From contig CAIIXF020000011.1 in NCBI GenBank assembly GCA_903813345.2, positions 13,623,754 through 13,687,753 of the forward strand: a DNA stretch of 64,000 nt. The letters run 5' to 3'. The DNA comes from Owenia fusiformis. Its lineage: Eukaryota > Annelida > Polychaeta > Sabellida > Oweniidae. Position numbers and translations under genes: made by a program. Shown here one piece after another: positions 11,572-24,474 of the stretch; within the stretch, counting starts at the first letter, position 1, and every line of letters begins with the position of its first letter. Below the pieces are notes generated by a model. The model did not search any database. It saw only the letters and a program-made list of their open reading frames with translations, and was not told where the DNA came from.

Positions 11572-11680
11572 TTTGGATACATGGAATATCCCTTGGGATA
11601 TACAATACATCTTCCCTCGGTCCCTTCGGTCCCTCGGGAAGATATATTGTATATCCCTCGGGATATTCCCTGTATCCAAA
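11572..11680. repeat. Long hairpin, about 109 bp
   Basis: An inverted repeat from TTTGGATAC to GTATCCAAA folds onto itself through GATATACAATA and GGGAAGATATATTG blocks with a short CGGTCCCTTCGGTCC centre. It follows the 11213-11551 element by about 20 bp and uses the same GGATATA/CCCGGG vocabulary, so it is probably a related fold-back. Confidence 0.65.
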
Positions 11681-11689
11681 ACCTCCCAG

Positions 11690-12400
11690 TGCATTACCCC
11701 TATATACCCAAGGCTCATTGTTTATCCGGAATCTTGACATAAACATTGGAACTGGACTTCTATTAAATTACATTGCAAATCAAAAGTGCCGATATCAATG
11801 CGTGAAAAATGGAATTCCAAGTCTAAGCACGTCTAGAAACTAAGTCTAAGCACGCCGGGTGCTTAGGCGTGACTAGTTTTGACACCTCGATGAAACCAAC
11901 TCTAGACATCGTAAGCACACGCAATGCAAAGACGTGTTTAGAGTGTGACAAAAAGTCTTGGCACGCCTTGAACTAATGATTGAAATCTAGAATAAAGTAA
12001 TTATCGAAACAGATAAATGTATATTGTTAAAAGCAATTATGATCAACATTCATAATTTAGACATATTTTCACTGAAATATACTAATTTCTTTAAAACATA
12101 TTTTATCTATTTTATTTATTATTTTGTATAACAAACTGTACATGTTTACCATGACGTTTTACATATATGATTGAATAATAATTCACGATCTGTTTAAAGC
12201 ATGTAAAATACCAAACAAGCTGTACTGATAACTAGTAAAAAAAAATTTCCCGGGCATCTATCAAGTTGTTATATCAAGCCTCGGGTATCAAGCAAGATAC
12301 TAGATATAGTATTATTATTGTGCATCTGACCAAATGGATGAAAAAAGTATGTGTTCATATTGTGTATGCAATGTATCATTACTAATTGATATAGGGCAGG
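11690..12400. other. Non-coding stretch, nothing recognised
   Basis: AT-rich. Around 11820-11960 the word TAAGCACG(T/C)C recurs four times (AAGCACGTCTAG, AAGCACGCCGGG and relatives) without a clear period. No gene seen. Confidence 0.4.
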
Positions 12401-12640
12401 GGCGAAGAAAGCTTTCATTCATTCATTCATTCAGTCACGGGGTTGCGATTGTTGCATAAACAAGCCAAAAAAATAAGATTTATTTTGAATTTTATAAAAA
12501 TTTCTTCAAAATTGAGCTATAAGCTTCAAATTAAATGATTTGATAAATCGAATGGTTTTATTTTTATTGGTTATGGGAACCAATATGTTACACCAATCGC
12601 AACCAATCGCACCCCCCCCCCCCCCCCCGCTACGCCTATG
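12401..12640 (-). repeat. Dispersed GGCGTA-ended repeat, inverted copy
   Basis: Read on the minus strand it starts at TAGGCGTAGCGGGGG, passes GGTTCCCATAACCAATAAAA and continues to a TTTTGAAGAAATTT block, in the same order as the copy at 18034-18276. It contains a poly-C run and (CATT)n at 12416-12434. Probably a MITE family. Confidence 0.5.
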
Positions 12641-12899
12641 GACGCAATTAGCGTATTCATATTCATTTAGGTTAAGCACGTCTATAAATTACTAGAAATT
12701 CCACATTTGCTGCCATGATCATACTTGCGAATCATATTGAAATTAATCTCATAAGCAAACAAGAATAAAATACAGTGTACATTACGCTAAGAACAAAAAC
12801 ACCTTTGCACAATTTAACGATGATTCAAAATAGTTTTTTGAACCCATTTTTTTAAAGAGTACTTTTTCTCCTATAGTGCAGGAAATTATTGTTAGGTCG

Positions 12900-13420
12900 G
12901 TGGTCAATATTACATACAACCCCCCCCCCCTCCATAAAATTAATGTTATTGAACAAAACATCATCCCTTCAAAGGAAATATGGAAAAAGAAATGTAAAAC
13001 GAATGTATATAAGCTAGTAATTGAAAGATGGAAAATACTCCTTATGTTTAGTCACAAACTTAATGTTTTTAGAATATGTCCCAAGTTCAAAGTGAATGCT
13101 TGGTGGACTATTAGCAAAAGAGCCCATATTGTTAAAAATGAATGCTTCCAAATGGTGAGGTTACTAACTGGAGGCTGTTCATTAGAGGTATTTACCCAAA
13201 CCAATGTTATTAAGGGAAGATAGGAAATGTACTCTTTGTAATGCTGGAGTTGGTGATTTATTCATTTTGTACAACAGTGCAATGTTTTTACTAGATTCAG
13301 ATGTTTGTTTAGAAATACAATGAAGGCAAAACTTGTTAAACTAGATTATGATAACTTTTACATGAGATCAGAAACTGAAAGGTTTTATATCATGATGGGG
13401 TTACAAGAAATACCAGGTAC
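12900..13420 (+). mobile_element. LINE fragment, C-terminal end of ORF2
   Basis: In two frames the plus strand reads EIWKKKCKTNVYKLVIERW, then WWTISKRAHIVKNECFQMVR, LLTGG and REDRKCTLCNAGVGDL. This matches the order of basic helix, WW region and CX2C knuckle in the C-terminus of non-LTR retrotransposon polymerases. At least one frameshift separates the helix part from the cysteine part. It is not the same subfamily as the 8311-9060 copy. No 5' part is present. Confidence 0.6.
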
Positions 13421-13603
13421 AGTCCATCTATTAACGAAAGTGTCACTTTGCCGTCCGCCGTACACTCCTTTGCCGTGCGAGTGCGATACCCTTGTTTTAC
13501 TTGAGCGGCGCGGTCGCTTCGCGTGTGTGACTACCTTGCGTTTACCTTGCTTTGCGACAGGACTTAACCCGCGAACCGTTCGTGCTTACATAGCTTAACG
13601 CCA

Positions 13604-13681
13604 GTGTTGCCTTCGCTCAACGATTGTATACGCATATTAATTAAACTAAACCTACATTATTTTTCATTTACATATGTAGTA
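13604..13681. repeat. Direct repeat, copy 2 (partner 1-78)
   Basis: The same 78 bases as the window start. Just upstream (13440-13603) is a GC-richer segment rich in CGCG and TTGC words, which may belong to the same element. Confidence 0.85.
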
Positions 13682-14995
13682 GAGACTATATTAACTCAAC
13701 TTTCAGACAAGATTTTAGTGTTGCGTTTTTCTCAGTTTCAATGAATATTTGATTCGTCTAATCTGTTTTGAAAAAGAATACAATTAAAGTGATTACGGAT
13801 CATTCCATTTCACATTGGTCCAGTGGCACACATGTACAAACATTTGAAGCAGTTGTATACGCTTTTCGGTGATTTAATTTTTTTTTTAAATTACGTTTAT
13901 TAATAAGTCGACAGGAATGTTACGCCTATTCTTCTTACAGTAGTTTCGTGCGCGTGTGTACAGTCCCGGAGTAGTTTTGATGAATATACTTTTTGGGGGG
14001 ACGGGAATACATTTTAAATACCCGTGCTCTAGTTGCACTCCGGCCTCAATACTACATCATACACGGCCGGTCGGCTCTGACGAAACCCAGAGCAATATAG
14101 CAACCATGTTACAGTCTGAATCCACTTTTCTGGCTCTAAACAAGCCATTTGAGAAACTGCATTAATCGGTCTATAATTCTGCAATTTGTCGTCGGAATTC
14201 TTAATAAATAACACCATGGTTTAGCTCGGAACGATAGCTTCCCGATGGTAAAAAAAATAAATTGAGGGAGGGACAGGAAACCCAGGGGTTCATATTTATT
14301 ATATGTTCAGGTACAAGTTCTCTAAAATACGTGTACATGTAGCTAGCCTCTCTGTTTCTACGTACACAACATCCTGTAAATGCACAAACTGTACAAAGAA
14401 TATCCATATTTAATTCATCTTTTTAAAGTACTAAAAATTCCGGATTTCAAATTCGAATTAAATCCTATATAACATCCCTAGTAAGAACAATGTAAAGTAT
14501 TTTCCATAAATAAGGGGTTTTAATTTAGTGACATGACATATGTTGTCATAGATATAGTTTATTTCTACTCCCGGGCACAAGGGCCGATTACAGCTTGAAA
14601 TTGTGAAATTGCAACAGACATAATTACGTACATTATGTATTTATGTAATTATGTACAACAGTACATAATTTCGGCAATAGCAAATACACCAAACGTGTGA
14701 ATTTAATAACTACATTATGATATTCTGTCTCGATATTCTGTATTGGCACTCGACTTCGTCTCGTTCCAATACGGAATTTCTCGAGCAGAATATAGCCTGT
14801 ATTGCACTTCAAATCATTCAATAACTTTTAATATTATTTACATCCAAAACGTATCGTTCTTACTCTATTGATTCACAACAAGCAAATCTAGGGAGTTTCA
14901 CAAATAAAACAAACATTTCCTCGCGTGCATTTAACTTCTACAGTGAGTAATTACATGTACTCCCGTGGGTTCTCAAAGTTTCACTTATTTTAGGC
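13682..14995. other. Non-coding stretch, nothing recognised
   Basis: No exon or repeat with a partner in the window. Short inverted words such as ATTCTGTCTCGATATTCTGT occur near 14720. Confidence 0.4.
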
Positions 14996-14998
14996 AAC

Positions 14999-15090
14999 CC
15001 CCCCCCCCCCCCTGGCCAAAATTCCTTTCAAAATCATGCAGTTTTTCATAATTCTGACCATTTTTCGTGTGATTTTGGGTCAAATTTGCA
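14999..15090 (+). repeat. Fragment of the CAGGCCCGTAG repeat family
   Basis: Poly-C, then CCTGGCCAAAATTCCTTTCA and CATGCAGTTTTTCA, and a TTCGTGTGATTTTGG end, as in the full copies at 22325-22524 and 48039-48235. The terminal repeats are missing. Confidence 0.55.
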
Positions 15091-16224
15091 AAATGAAGTC
15101 TTCGAATGAACATTCATTTGCCATGATAACCACCGAGATGCAATGGTCAACTTTTGCTTTTACGTTTAATTATAATCAATGCCTTCCCTAAATTTCTTGT
15201 TAGATCATGAATGCCTGACTTCACCAAGTATTTAAATTATATTTTGCGTTTTATCATCTTTCCCAAAAGCTACAATTCATGCATATGGTACAACTACTAC
15301 TAACTGACTTTGGTTTATCATTCTTTTGTTGCAAATATGGGAATGTTTCAACGACTTCAATCTAGGGATTTATATAGACGGGACTTCCCCTTTTGATAAT
15401 GTAATTATATATTTTTCTGTTTTGTAGGTTCCCGTGGGTAGGATACACACAAGAACAATATACGGCCCATCCTAAAGGGGTACAGACACAACAATGGCGT
15501 TCTTCAAGTTATAGCCGTGGAATTATATAGTTTATGCATCTTGCCTCAAGCGACGTGTTAAGTCTGACGTGATAACCCTGAAAAGGTTTATCCCATATTT
15601 GAATGAGAGAAAATGTTTGAAAAAATTAAAATTTTTGTTTTTGAAAAATGAAATGTTTTAAAAATACCCGGGTTGATATCCATATCATCCCTCTAATCGC
15701 AATATCATCCATATCCTAAATATATGATTTATCACTTGCTATTGAATACTGAGATATTGCTCTGACCATGGTATAAAAAGAATAACTTATCATAAGCAGA
15801 TTTCTTTTCAGGGTGTTCAGTGGCGATGTAGGACTGTAAATAAGCGTTACACACCCCGGACGCACATTTCCTCGGATATTAGATCAAATAAGCAGGTATA
15901 CCTGTTTGCATGTTTTACTTTTGATTTGATTTGATTGTTTAAATTACATAAAATCTAATTTAAGTTCTAATTTAAATTAGATAAAATGCGTTCAAATGTC
16001 ACCAGTGTCTGGAGGGTTGAGACTTGATTTAGGAATTAAATTAGAATAAGATTTTTTACTATCTGATTTGTTTCCATCATTGTATAACGTTGATCTCATT
16101 GATTTATTTTCTAAACCATTTTCCGTTTTGTTGCATGAGTTACTATCTTGATTTCTGTTAAAATAGATAATGCGTTGCAACCATTTTAAATCCTTTTATA
16201 TATCCTGTTTTGCTTGTAACCATA
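15091..16224. other. Non-coding stretch, nothing recognised
   Basis: No coding signal or repeat partner seen. Confidence 0.4.
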
Positions 16225-16690
16225 TTAATTAATGAGCATATGTTTAGAGGGGCATGCCGTTTTATTTTGCCATCTACATTTTATATTATCAGCCGTATCT
16301 TGATATGTTGAGAATTCTTCAGAGACAACTCCCAGACACTATCATGGACCGACTACTTTCTTTAAAGTATAAGCTGCGGCCTTCTTGCCAAGGGGATTTT
16401 TTATTTGACAACTATGACAAGGATCGGAATGATATAAGCAAAAAATATTCAAAATTCTTGTTAAGTCTCGGAGTTTGCTTGCTAAATCTGATTTTCCCCT
16501 TAATTAATGAGCATAGGTTTTTATGTTTGTTTCTTTGTTTTTATTTCTTATTTGACAAGTCACATGCATGATTGGTTTATTTTACGCGTTTATTTTGCCA
16601 TCTACATTTAATATTGTTATCTGTCTTGATAAGTTGGGAATTCTTCAAAGATATCTCCGAGAAACTATCATGGACTGGCTACATTATTCA
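16225..16690. repeat. Imperfect two-copy tandem duplication
   Basis: The block with TTAATTAATGAGCATA, TTTATTTTGCCATCTACATT, GAATTCTTCA and ACTATCATGGAC at 16225-16360 recurs at 16500-16690, about 80-85% alike by eye. A short ORF covers the first copy (16254-16571), but the frame is not kept in the second, which argues against coding. Confidence 0.5.
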
Positions 16691-18033
16691 TAATCTGCTT
16701 TTGCCGAGGGGGGGGGGCTCAGCCCCGTCAGAAACTTTTCTTCAAGGGTGTGTGGTTTTACCCCCCCCCCCCTTGGGCCTGATCCGTTTCTATTTTCATA
16801 CCCAACATGGACTGCGTGTGTGCGTGAGTGGAGGGTTTGGTATAATGGGCTTCTAGAGGGGTACTTGGCAGTCAGAAATTGTTTACGCCACCCCTTCCCT
16901 CTATCAAATGAACTATGCATGTAGATTCCTCACATGCATAGAACTATGCTTTATGTGCTTTATGTGCATTGCAATAATATCAAAATCAGAATTACGCCTT
17001 GTTTTCTAGTAACATTCAACAAAAACAAACGCTCAACTAATTGAGACGTTTGATTACTTAATCCAGCGACCATTTCCCGTCATTACATTGCAATGGTATG
17101 GTGGCCAGAGGAAATGAGCCTGTATTGATATGTGATTATGGATTAAAGTGAGTTACTAAGTAAGTGGAAAAGCAACTTTGAGAAATCTAAATTATTTTAT
17201 ACCATTCGCACAGACATTCAATAGGCTAGTTTTTTATTCATTTCATTCCTATCCAACAGCAATCATCCATGACTTTTGATAAAGAGTGAAATCAACTGTT
17301 GAGGCTTCATGATCTTGTGAAACTTCAAGAAGGGAACTTAATTTACATCTGTTTTACTGGTTCAATTTGAATATTCAACTAAGGTTTTATCTCCATTATA
17401 GATCTAGGAACTGTTTGGGATGCGGGTTTGGGGTCTTATATCTATGTCACCACCACAAGTAGAGACATTTGTCTCCAACTTTTTTTGTGAACGATGTTTG
17501 GCGGTTGGTGTTCGGCGTTCGGCATCTGCAACAAAATGTTATCACACAGGCAGATCAATAGTACTTTGATTAATGATTATTATGGTTATACTTGTAGTGT
17601 CATCTTGTAGTATCATGGGAACCAAGGAAACTTGCATGGTATCGATAATCCTAAAAAACTTTTAACCCATATAATAATAAGTCTTTTGATAGCAGTTTGA
17701 TTTTTCATCGAACATAATTGCAATCAACTCGATGATATTTGGAAAGAGCAAATATTTTGAAAGCAAGTGTAATCAAGTTTCGAGATTTCTGATAAAGTTC
17801 AATCAAGCTATGACGAAATTAACTTCATTTCCCCATTGCATTGTATCCCCAGAAAATTAAACAGGTGGAGGCATTATACTGTTTTTAATTTCAAATTGAT
17901 ATCATATTACGCCTTTAATGTAGGCCGAGACCATCGTAACTAATTATCCTCAATTTTCTTATTCTTATTATTTAAAATGCAACTGTATTCTAAGATCCAT
18001 TCCTGCACTTTATTGTGTTCAGTACTATGCAAA
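16691..18033. other. Non-coding, with one ATGTCACCACCAC repeat fragment
   Basis: At 17445-17530 lies a copy of the family seen at 53587, 54178 and (inverted) 57186: ATGTCACCACCAC, then GTTTGGCGGTTGGTGTTCGG. The poly-G and poly-C runs near 16711 and 16760 and the rest hold no recognised gene. Confidence 0.45.
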
Positions 18034-18276
18034 GGCGTAACCATGGGGACGGGTGCGACCCCGATAACCAATGAAAATAGAACCATTGGATAGAAGAAGA
18101 AAATAGCTTTAAAATGCTCTTTATTGAAAGCGTCTAGCTCAATTTTGAAGGCAGTTGCATCATTTTTTGTAAAACTCAAAACTAATCTTCGAAAAATTTG
18201 TTTTTGCCTTGCTTATGCCAAGATCGCCCCCCCCCCCCCTTGGGTAACCTGACTGACTGAAAGCTGCCTACGCCCC
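18034..18276 (+). repeat. Dispersed GGCGTA-ended repeat
   Basis: Starts GGCGTAACCATGGGGAC and ends GCTGCCTACGCCCC, a short inverted repeat. The middle (AGAAGAAGAAAATAGCTTTA, TCTAGCTCAATTTTGAAGG) recurs at 24893-24990 and 31718-31815 and, inverted, at 12401-12640. Probably a non-autonomous DNA element. Confidence 0.6.
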
Positions 18277-18559
18277 TCCAGTGTATTAAAATAACTCACG
18301 ACTTTTTGCTGGCGGGAAGAGCGTCTGAGGATCAATATGATGCAAGCTTTTCCTATTTTTAATTTGAAAATTGAGAAATTGAATCATTATCTGGTCAGAG
18401 AGTGGAATGCATCGTACATGTACATGTACAATGTCCAGTTGGAACTGATAATTTAAATTTTCCCTGATCAATTTGAAGCAAGTTAAAAAAGTTTGATCTC
18501 CTCCTGAGAACTTGTAGATTTTTTGGTCAATTTGAAGAAACTTGCAAAAACTTTGGGAG

Positions 18560-18660
18560 CGTTTGCCCCCCCCCCCCCTCGGCCTATATTCCTTTCAAAT
18601 CATGCATTTTTTCACCATTCTGATTACTTTTCGCATGATTGTCAAAACTGTCAAAAGTTA
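18560..18660 (+). repeat. Fragment of the CAGGCCCGTAG repeat family
   Basis: Poly-C, then CTATATTCCTTTCAAATCAT, TTTTTCACCATTCTGA and TTTTCGCATGATTGTC, as in the full copy at 22325-22524. Confidence 0.55.
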
Positions 18661-18828
18661 CTCCCCATGGTAATAGCCCTCCACCCTCCTAAATGCATAT
18701 TTGCAGCCGATGAAGAAAAAAGATTATATTTGTTTATCAAACAATTTTAAGAAATCAAAATATCCTGTTTGTGCCGGAAAGAGATCGCCGTGCTCCAGAC
18801 AATTAATTAGTATTTGTTTTGTATAGTT

Positions 18829-19195
18829 ACTGATCAAAGATGTCAAATTGTGGGAATCATGAATAATGACCGTTCAGACCAGCTTTTAAAATACCAACCA
18901 CCGAACTCCGAACACAAACAATCGAGCACCGTCCACAAAAAGTCGGAGACTATATACTGTATAAATGATGAAATGGATTTTACTATTAAGTTCCATAGCT
19001 GCAAGATGATATGCAATATGTATAACTATAGAAATGTAAAATTGAAGGAACTAAATTAATTTAAGTCAATAGATATATGTAGCATTGTGTAAATAATACT
19101 TTTTATTACTCTGTCCTTTGTAATGTAAATATGTTGTAAAAATGAAAGTATTGTCACCAAATTGGTGGTTGAATAAATATACAAATACAAATAGA
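18829..19195 (+). other. Possible terminal exon or retroelement 3' end
   Basis: A frame of about 77 codons opens after a TTTGTATAG acceptor-like site and stops at 19059; AATAAA lies near 19170, followed by ATACAAATACAAATA. The residues (HKQSSTVHKKSETIYC and so on) match nothing I know. The short-period ACAAAT tail is more typical of the 3' end of a LINE than of a host UTR. Both readings are open. Confidence 0.25.
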
Positions 19196-20185
19196 ATTAG
19201 TTACAGGCCCTTTTTCGGCCACCTATCTAATCAAAGCCTGATTATGATTGGCGATTTAGATAAATTCCTCAAATGTCACAAATGACTGAACTACTAGATC
19301 TTGTATTGCAATTGAGGAAAGAATTAAGATTTAAAAATATTGCTTTGCTTCTAAATGAGAACACACGGTTACCAATCTAATGGAAGGGGTACGTAATGAA
19401 GACGCGATAATGTATTTACCGTCCATCGTCCATTGCATGAAAAGAAAATTACATAGTCCTGACCAATCCCGCTCACAAAAATCGTATTCACCTCAAAACT
19501 CGCTAACGAAAATTGTATTCGTCAAATTAACGGTCGGAGTTGGCACCCTGTGTTTATACTTAATCGGACAAATAAGCTGACTGAGATGATCGCATCATTA
19601 TATTCAAACGCCCTTGTAGTGTATAATATGTTTTATTTTTGTTATTTGTTATCATTTTAATATATTAAAGTATGTACTCTCCAATATTAGGAGGCAATAA
19701 AGATACATGAACATAAACCTCCCTATTATCAAAAATGGCATCTATTGCAGTTTTCTAAACCTGCATTCTGAAGGATGTAATCCAAGTTCTCCCCCTCCCC
19801 CTATTCGCTCATGTTTATAATGTCCCGTGAAGATCATGATGACGCACATGTATACATGGTATGTATGATTACAATTGTAACTGTAATTTGAAATTAAAAT
19901 GTTTCCCTTTGTCACTTTTATGTATCTTATGTAAACCTGTTTGAACTAATACTAAAAAGATTTTAACTTCTTTCGAAATGCTACCCTTTGCATTCGTTCG
20001 CCTTCACTTCTTAAAAGAGAGCTTCGTCTTCGAAATGCATGCAATTTACTCCAATAATATTTATTTTCCGAGGTTAGGGACCCGGGGTTAGGGAAAGAGT
20101 TAAAAAATAGACTGTGGTTGTGATTTGGGAGGGGGTATACTCTACTTAGGTGTTAGACCCAGCAATCTTCACAAATGAATTTTAG
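19196..20185. other. Non-coding stretch, nothing recognised
   Basis: No exon, repeat partner or RNA gene identified. Confidence 0.4.
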
Positions 20186-20189
20186 ATCT

Positions 20190-22000
20190 CACCATGGCTA
20201 ACCCCAGCTATCCTTACTTCAGTTAAGCATAAAGGTACATTATACAAGGCCTTCTTAAAAGATCCCTCAGAAGAAAATAAAACAAGGTATAAAACTTATA
20301 AAAACACACTTACTACAGTGATACGCAATTCGGAAAAGACCCATTTTAATCGACAAATTGATGATGCCAAGGGTAATTTAAAGCATACATGGAAGGTCAT
20401 TGATTCAATATTAAAAAGAAAAAATACTAAAGCTTCTTCAACTGATTTCTTTGAAAATGATGGCGTTTTTTATAGAGACAATCAATCAATTGCTGAACAT
20501 TTTAATAAATATTTTACAAATATCGGTCCTAGGCTTGCAAGTAAAATCTCATGTAGTACTTCACATAATGAGTTCCTTAGGAAAAATAATCGCATTCCTA
20601 CCTCAATGTTTTTAAACCCAATAAATCCAGATGAAATGTCCTTGATAATTTCTAACCTTAAGGATGGGGCTCCGGGAATAGATGGGTTTAAGGCCTGTGC
20701 TTTGAAATATTGTAAGCATATATTAGCTCCACTTCTTAGTCACCTGTGCAATTAATCTTTTGTAAATGGCATTTTCCCAGATATTCTAAGAACAGCTAAA
20801 ATTACACCAATTTTCAAAAAGGGAAAACCTAGTGTATTCTCAAACTACAGGCCTATTTCTCTTCTTAGCATCTTTTCAAAAGTGCTAGAGAAACTCATGC
20901 ATAAAAGACTTATAGATTTCATAATAAAACAGAAAATACTGAGCTCAAGTCAGTTTGTTTTTTTACCAAACAAATCAACTTATATGGCATTTTAACTTTT
21001 CTTGAAAACCTCAGAACATCTCTCGATGATAATAACTTTAACATAGGGCTGTTTCTTGACTTATCTAAGGCATTTGACACTGTTGATCACAAAATTCTAC
21101 TTGAAAAATTGATTTATATGGGTTAAGGGGAAATGTAAAAAATTGGTTCACTTCCTACTTAGAAAACAGAAAACAGATCACTAGCTACAATAACACTTAT
21201 TCAAATCAAGATATTATTAAATGTGGTGTACCTCAAGGGTCTATACTTGGACCGACTTTGTTTTTAATGTATATTAATGATATTACCTCAACCTCAAATC
21301 TTATCAAATTTGTATTATATGCAGATGATACTAATTTACTTATATCTAATCGTAATATGGATGAACTAGTTAGACTATTAAACAAAGAACTGCAAACAAT
21401 TAATCAATGGTTTAAAGCTAACAAACTATCTCTCAACTTAGATAAAACTAATTTCATAAATTTTACTCCAGGCAGAAATTTAATCCATGACATAAATATT
21501 AATACGTATTGACAATGTGCCAATAAAAAGAGAAAGTAGTGTTAATTTTCTTGGAGTATTTATTGACGAAAAGTTAAATTGGAAAAAGCACATTCAGCAT
21601 ATTACTAATAAGATATCAAGAATAACAGGCATTCTCTATAAAGTAAGAAACATCCTTGATCATGACTCTAAACTTAAAGTATATCATTCATTAATCCTTT
21701 CTCAAATTAACTATTGCAATTTGCTACATGTGTATACAAATGCTTAAACATACCATCTGGCTTTCCTATATACATTTTTAAAGATTATTTTTAAATTTCC
21801 CAACATGGCAATGACACAAGATCTAAACACCTTTTAGTCCAACCTAAATACCGCATTAAGTTTGGTTGGGACTCACTTAAATATATTGGACCATCATATT
21901 ATAATAAACTACCTAATGAAATTAAGCACAGTGTCAGTACAGTTATATTCAAGGCAGCACTTAAACATCATATTATATCAACTTATTAATTTATTATATG
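20190..22000 (+). mobile_element. LINE, reverse-transcriptase half of ORF2, decayed
   Basis: The plus strand carries, in order and across several frames, the pre-RT linker (PWLTPAILTSVKHKGTLY at 20190), GAPGIDGFKA (20670), FSNYRPISLLSIFSKVLEK (20840), GLFLDLSKAFDTVDHKILL (21045), CGVPQGSILGPTLF (21222), the catalytic LYADDTNLL (21318), FLGVFIDEKLNWKKHI (21549) and the C-terminal motif GPSYYNKLPNEIK (21886). These are the conserved blocks of non-LTR reverse transcriptase, closest by eye to the CR1/L2/Rex/Jockey assemblage. The endonuclease half is absent (5' truncation). About five stops or frameshifts break the frame; the YADD centre is intact. Confidence 0.88.
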
Positions 22001-22324
22001 TAACTCTAGGAAATTGTACATGTTATAAAAAAACTTCCAGTAATTCCGGAGACAAATGTATTATTTTGTTCTCTAGCATCAATTATAGATGATAACAAAA
22101 AGTAATTGATAAATTGAACAATTTATTTCCTTATTTTCAAAATCGCTTAATAAATTTCTGATCGAAACCTTTGTAAGTGTACCAATGTATAAGATGACAT
22201 GATTTATCATAATTACATTGTCTTAATAGTCTATGGCTACCCTTTGCATTCGTTCGACTTCTAATGCTGCTAGTCATCCATCCCTTCTTCACACAATGAC
22301 GACCTTTTAGCTGCTTTCCAAATT

Positions 22325-22524
22325 CAGGCCCGAAGCTAAGGGGAGCGGAGGGAGCGGCCGCTCCCCCCTCCTGGCCAAGAATTCCTTCAAAATTATGTCG
22401 TTTTTCACCTTTCTGAGCACTTTTCGCATGATGTTTTGCCAAGACTGTCAAAAAGCCCCCCCCCCCTTGGCAAAAACTCCCCCTTGGTAGAACCGCTCCC
22501 CGGTAAATCCTGGCTACGGGCCTG
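22325..22524. mobile_element. CAGGCCCGTAG MITE, full copy with AAATT target duplication
   Basis: The ends CAGGCCCGAAGC and (inverted) CAGGCCCGTAGCCAGGA bound 200 bp, and AAATT is repeated at 22320-22324 and 22525-22529. The inside is GC-rich near both ends (poly-C plus GAGCGG blocks) around an AT-rich middle with TTTTTCACCTTTCTGAGCAC. No coding capacity. The copy at 48039-48235 has a matching TAATT duplication, so the family makes 5-bp (A/T)AATT duplications. Confidence 0.75.
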
Positions 22525-22529
22525 AAATT

Positions 22530-24470
22530 GGAATATTATATCTTGATCTATAATTCATAAAAATGATTTTCTAGGTTTCATGGGTCGTCATTCCCCCAGA
22601 GGCCTCCTTGAAACATACCGATTTCATACATATCTCTGTTTCAAACAAACCAGGAAAACTGATAACTAGAAATTCACTATTAGGCCCAGGTCTTGTTGGC
22701 CCATTTTCGTTGCCACTTTCTCACAGAAAATGTACACATATCGGAGACATATATATCTACATAATAGTACTTTTTTGTTTTTATTATAAAGAAGATGTTA
22801 TCTGGATTAAGCATAAACTTGAACTTGAAAAACATCCGAACTCACCAACGACTTAATTATAGTGAATGTATGGGGGGGGGGTAATGATTCCATCTTTTAT
22901 TTTCTAGATTGGGCTCTATTTCTCTGTTCTAGTAATCAGACGTAATCGGACATAAAGAGGATAAAACTTCCATTTATTCAAATTCAGTTTTGATAGGTTT
23001 TTGAGGCGTAAACTTTAAGTTTACCTCTTAATACGCCTTACTTTCAGGTCTAGACCAAAAGAACGCCTCTTTTTAAAGGTTTTGATATGGCGTAGACCAA
23101 ATCATCTACTTAGGATTCTATTATATACCTGATTTATAAGCATATAGACCAAAACTGCGCCTTAAAACAAATTATAGTCAAAATGACCAAAACTAAACCT
23201 GATTAACTGAGACAATTTTAGAATGTACTTCAATGAAAGGCTACCCTGCGTGCAGAGTCTAGTTAAACTACAAGACGAAGCTGTTGGATAGGATATGAAG
23301 TGATTCAAAATACTAGTCCATGTCCGTGCGAATACAGAACCAATTCATATAGTTTTGATTACAATCACAATCTCAATTTTGAGAATTCAATTTCAAGTCA
23401 CCTTTTCTAAGAATGATATGAATTTTTTTTAAATTGTATCATTTAGAGCAATATATTGGGCACATTTTCTGAAAAAGTCAAAAGATTCTGTTCAGTGACA
23501 TTTCCTGAGCACCTACTCTTAGCTATTTTTCAGTCACATTTTCAGAGGGCTGAAAAGGTTATTTTATCATGTTTATGGTCATTCTGATCATTTCCATTGT
23601 GTTCCCAGTCATGTAAATGATATGTGGAACTAGTTAAACTGACTGGAGGTCCAAAAAGAACTCTGTTATCTTGGTTCAAAATTTTTTCAAAATCCAGCAT
23701 GGTTTTGACATTTTTTGTTTTGTCATTTCCTGTTAACTTCCATAGCACCTAAGATGAGATGCGATGTGATTATATTGAAGTGCAATAAAGATGAGAACAT
23801 TGACTATCAACTACAAACTATTTATTTATTATTTTATCATTATTTCACAAGCCCTTATATTTGCCGGGTACATACATACCCCCCCCCCTCTCAAGCCCCC
23901 ACTCAAGCCGTACTTTTGCTGTTTTAACTATTTACTCTATGAATCCTGTATAATTCCCCACAGCTGAATTTATTTGTGAACTATCATTTTGCTATAAATG
24001 AATCCTGGCGGATGTGATATCTCTAAAATATACAAAATGTACATTATATATGCGGTCTTGGGTGTGAGGGGGTTCAGGCTGTAAAAAACAATTTTTTGGG
24101 GGGGGGCTCACTTTTGACAATCAGAGACAAAGGTATCAAATTTGTTAAACCTAGGATGAAGAAATTTGAATCGTAACTATGACCATATTAAAATGATTTT
24201 AATTGATGAAAATGTATATAAAATACAAGTCAATACATAAGTGGCACGAGTCTTAGGTTTGGATGAATTAAAATGGCGTAAGCTAGTGTAAAATTTGAAA
24301 AAAGCCTATCAAAAGGCAAATTGTTTTTTGAATACTTTGCGAGGAAATCAATTCATAAATATTGATGTACCGTATTAAAATCTTAAGCAGCTTTGAGATG
24401 TCAGCCCGGAGACCATCTTCCGGTTGTCATATTTATCTATGAAACTGGTTGTAATCATAACAGCAAAAAA
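22530..24470. other. Non-coding stretch, nothing recognised
   Basis: The words GGCGTA and TACGCCTTA recur around 23000-23170 (TTGAGGCGTAAAC, TAATACGCC, GATATGGCGTAGACC) without a regular period. Poly-G and poly-C runs near 22873 and 23880. No gene. Confidence 0.4.
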
Positions 24471-24474
24471 TGTG

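Noticed and set aside
11494-11843. Five overlapping ORFs on both strands with similar sequence
   Set aside because: They arise from the long hairpin at 11572-11680 and its neighbouring MITE, which read alike on both strands.
13305-13598. 97-codon plus-strand ORF
   Set aside because: Its start overlaps a LINE C-terminus in another frame and its end runs into a GC-richer repeat.
13440-13604. tRNA- or 5S-like GC-rich stretch
   Set aside because: No B-box (GGTTCGANNCC) and no cloverleaf could be laid out by eye.
1-13681. 78-bp direct repeats as the long terminal repeats of one element
   Set aside because: Too short, and the 13.5 kb between them holds a host gene and unrelated elements with no gag or pol sequence.
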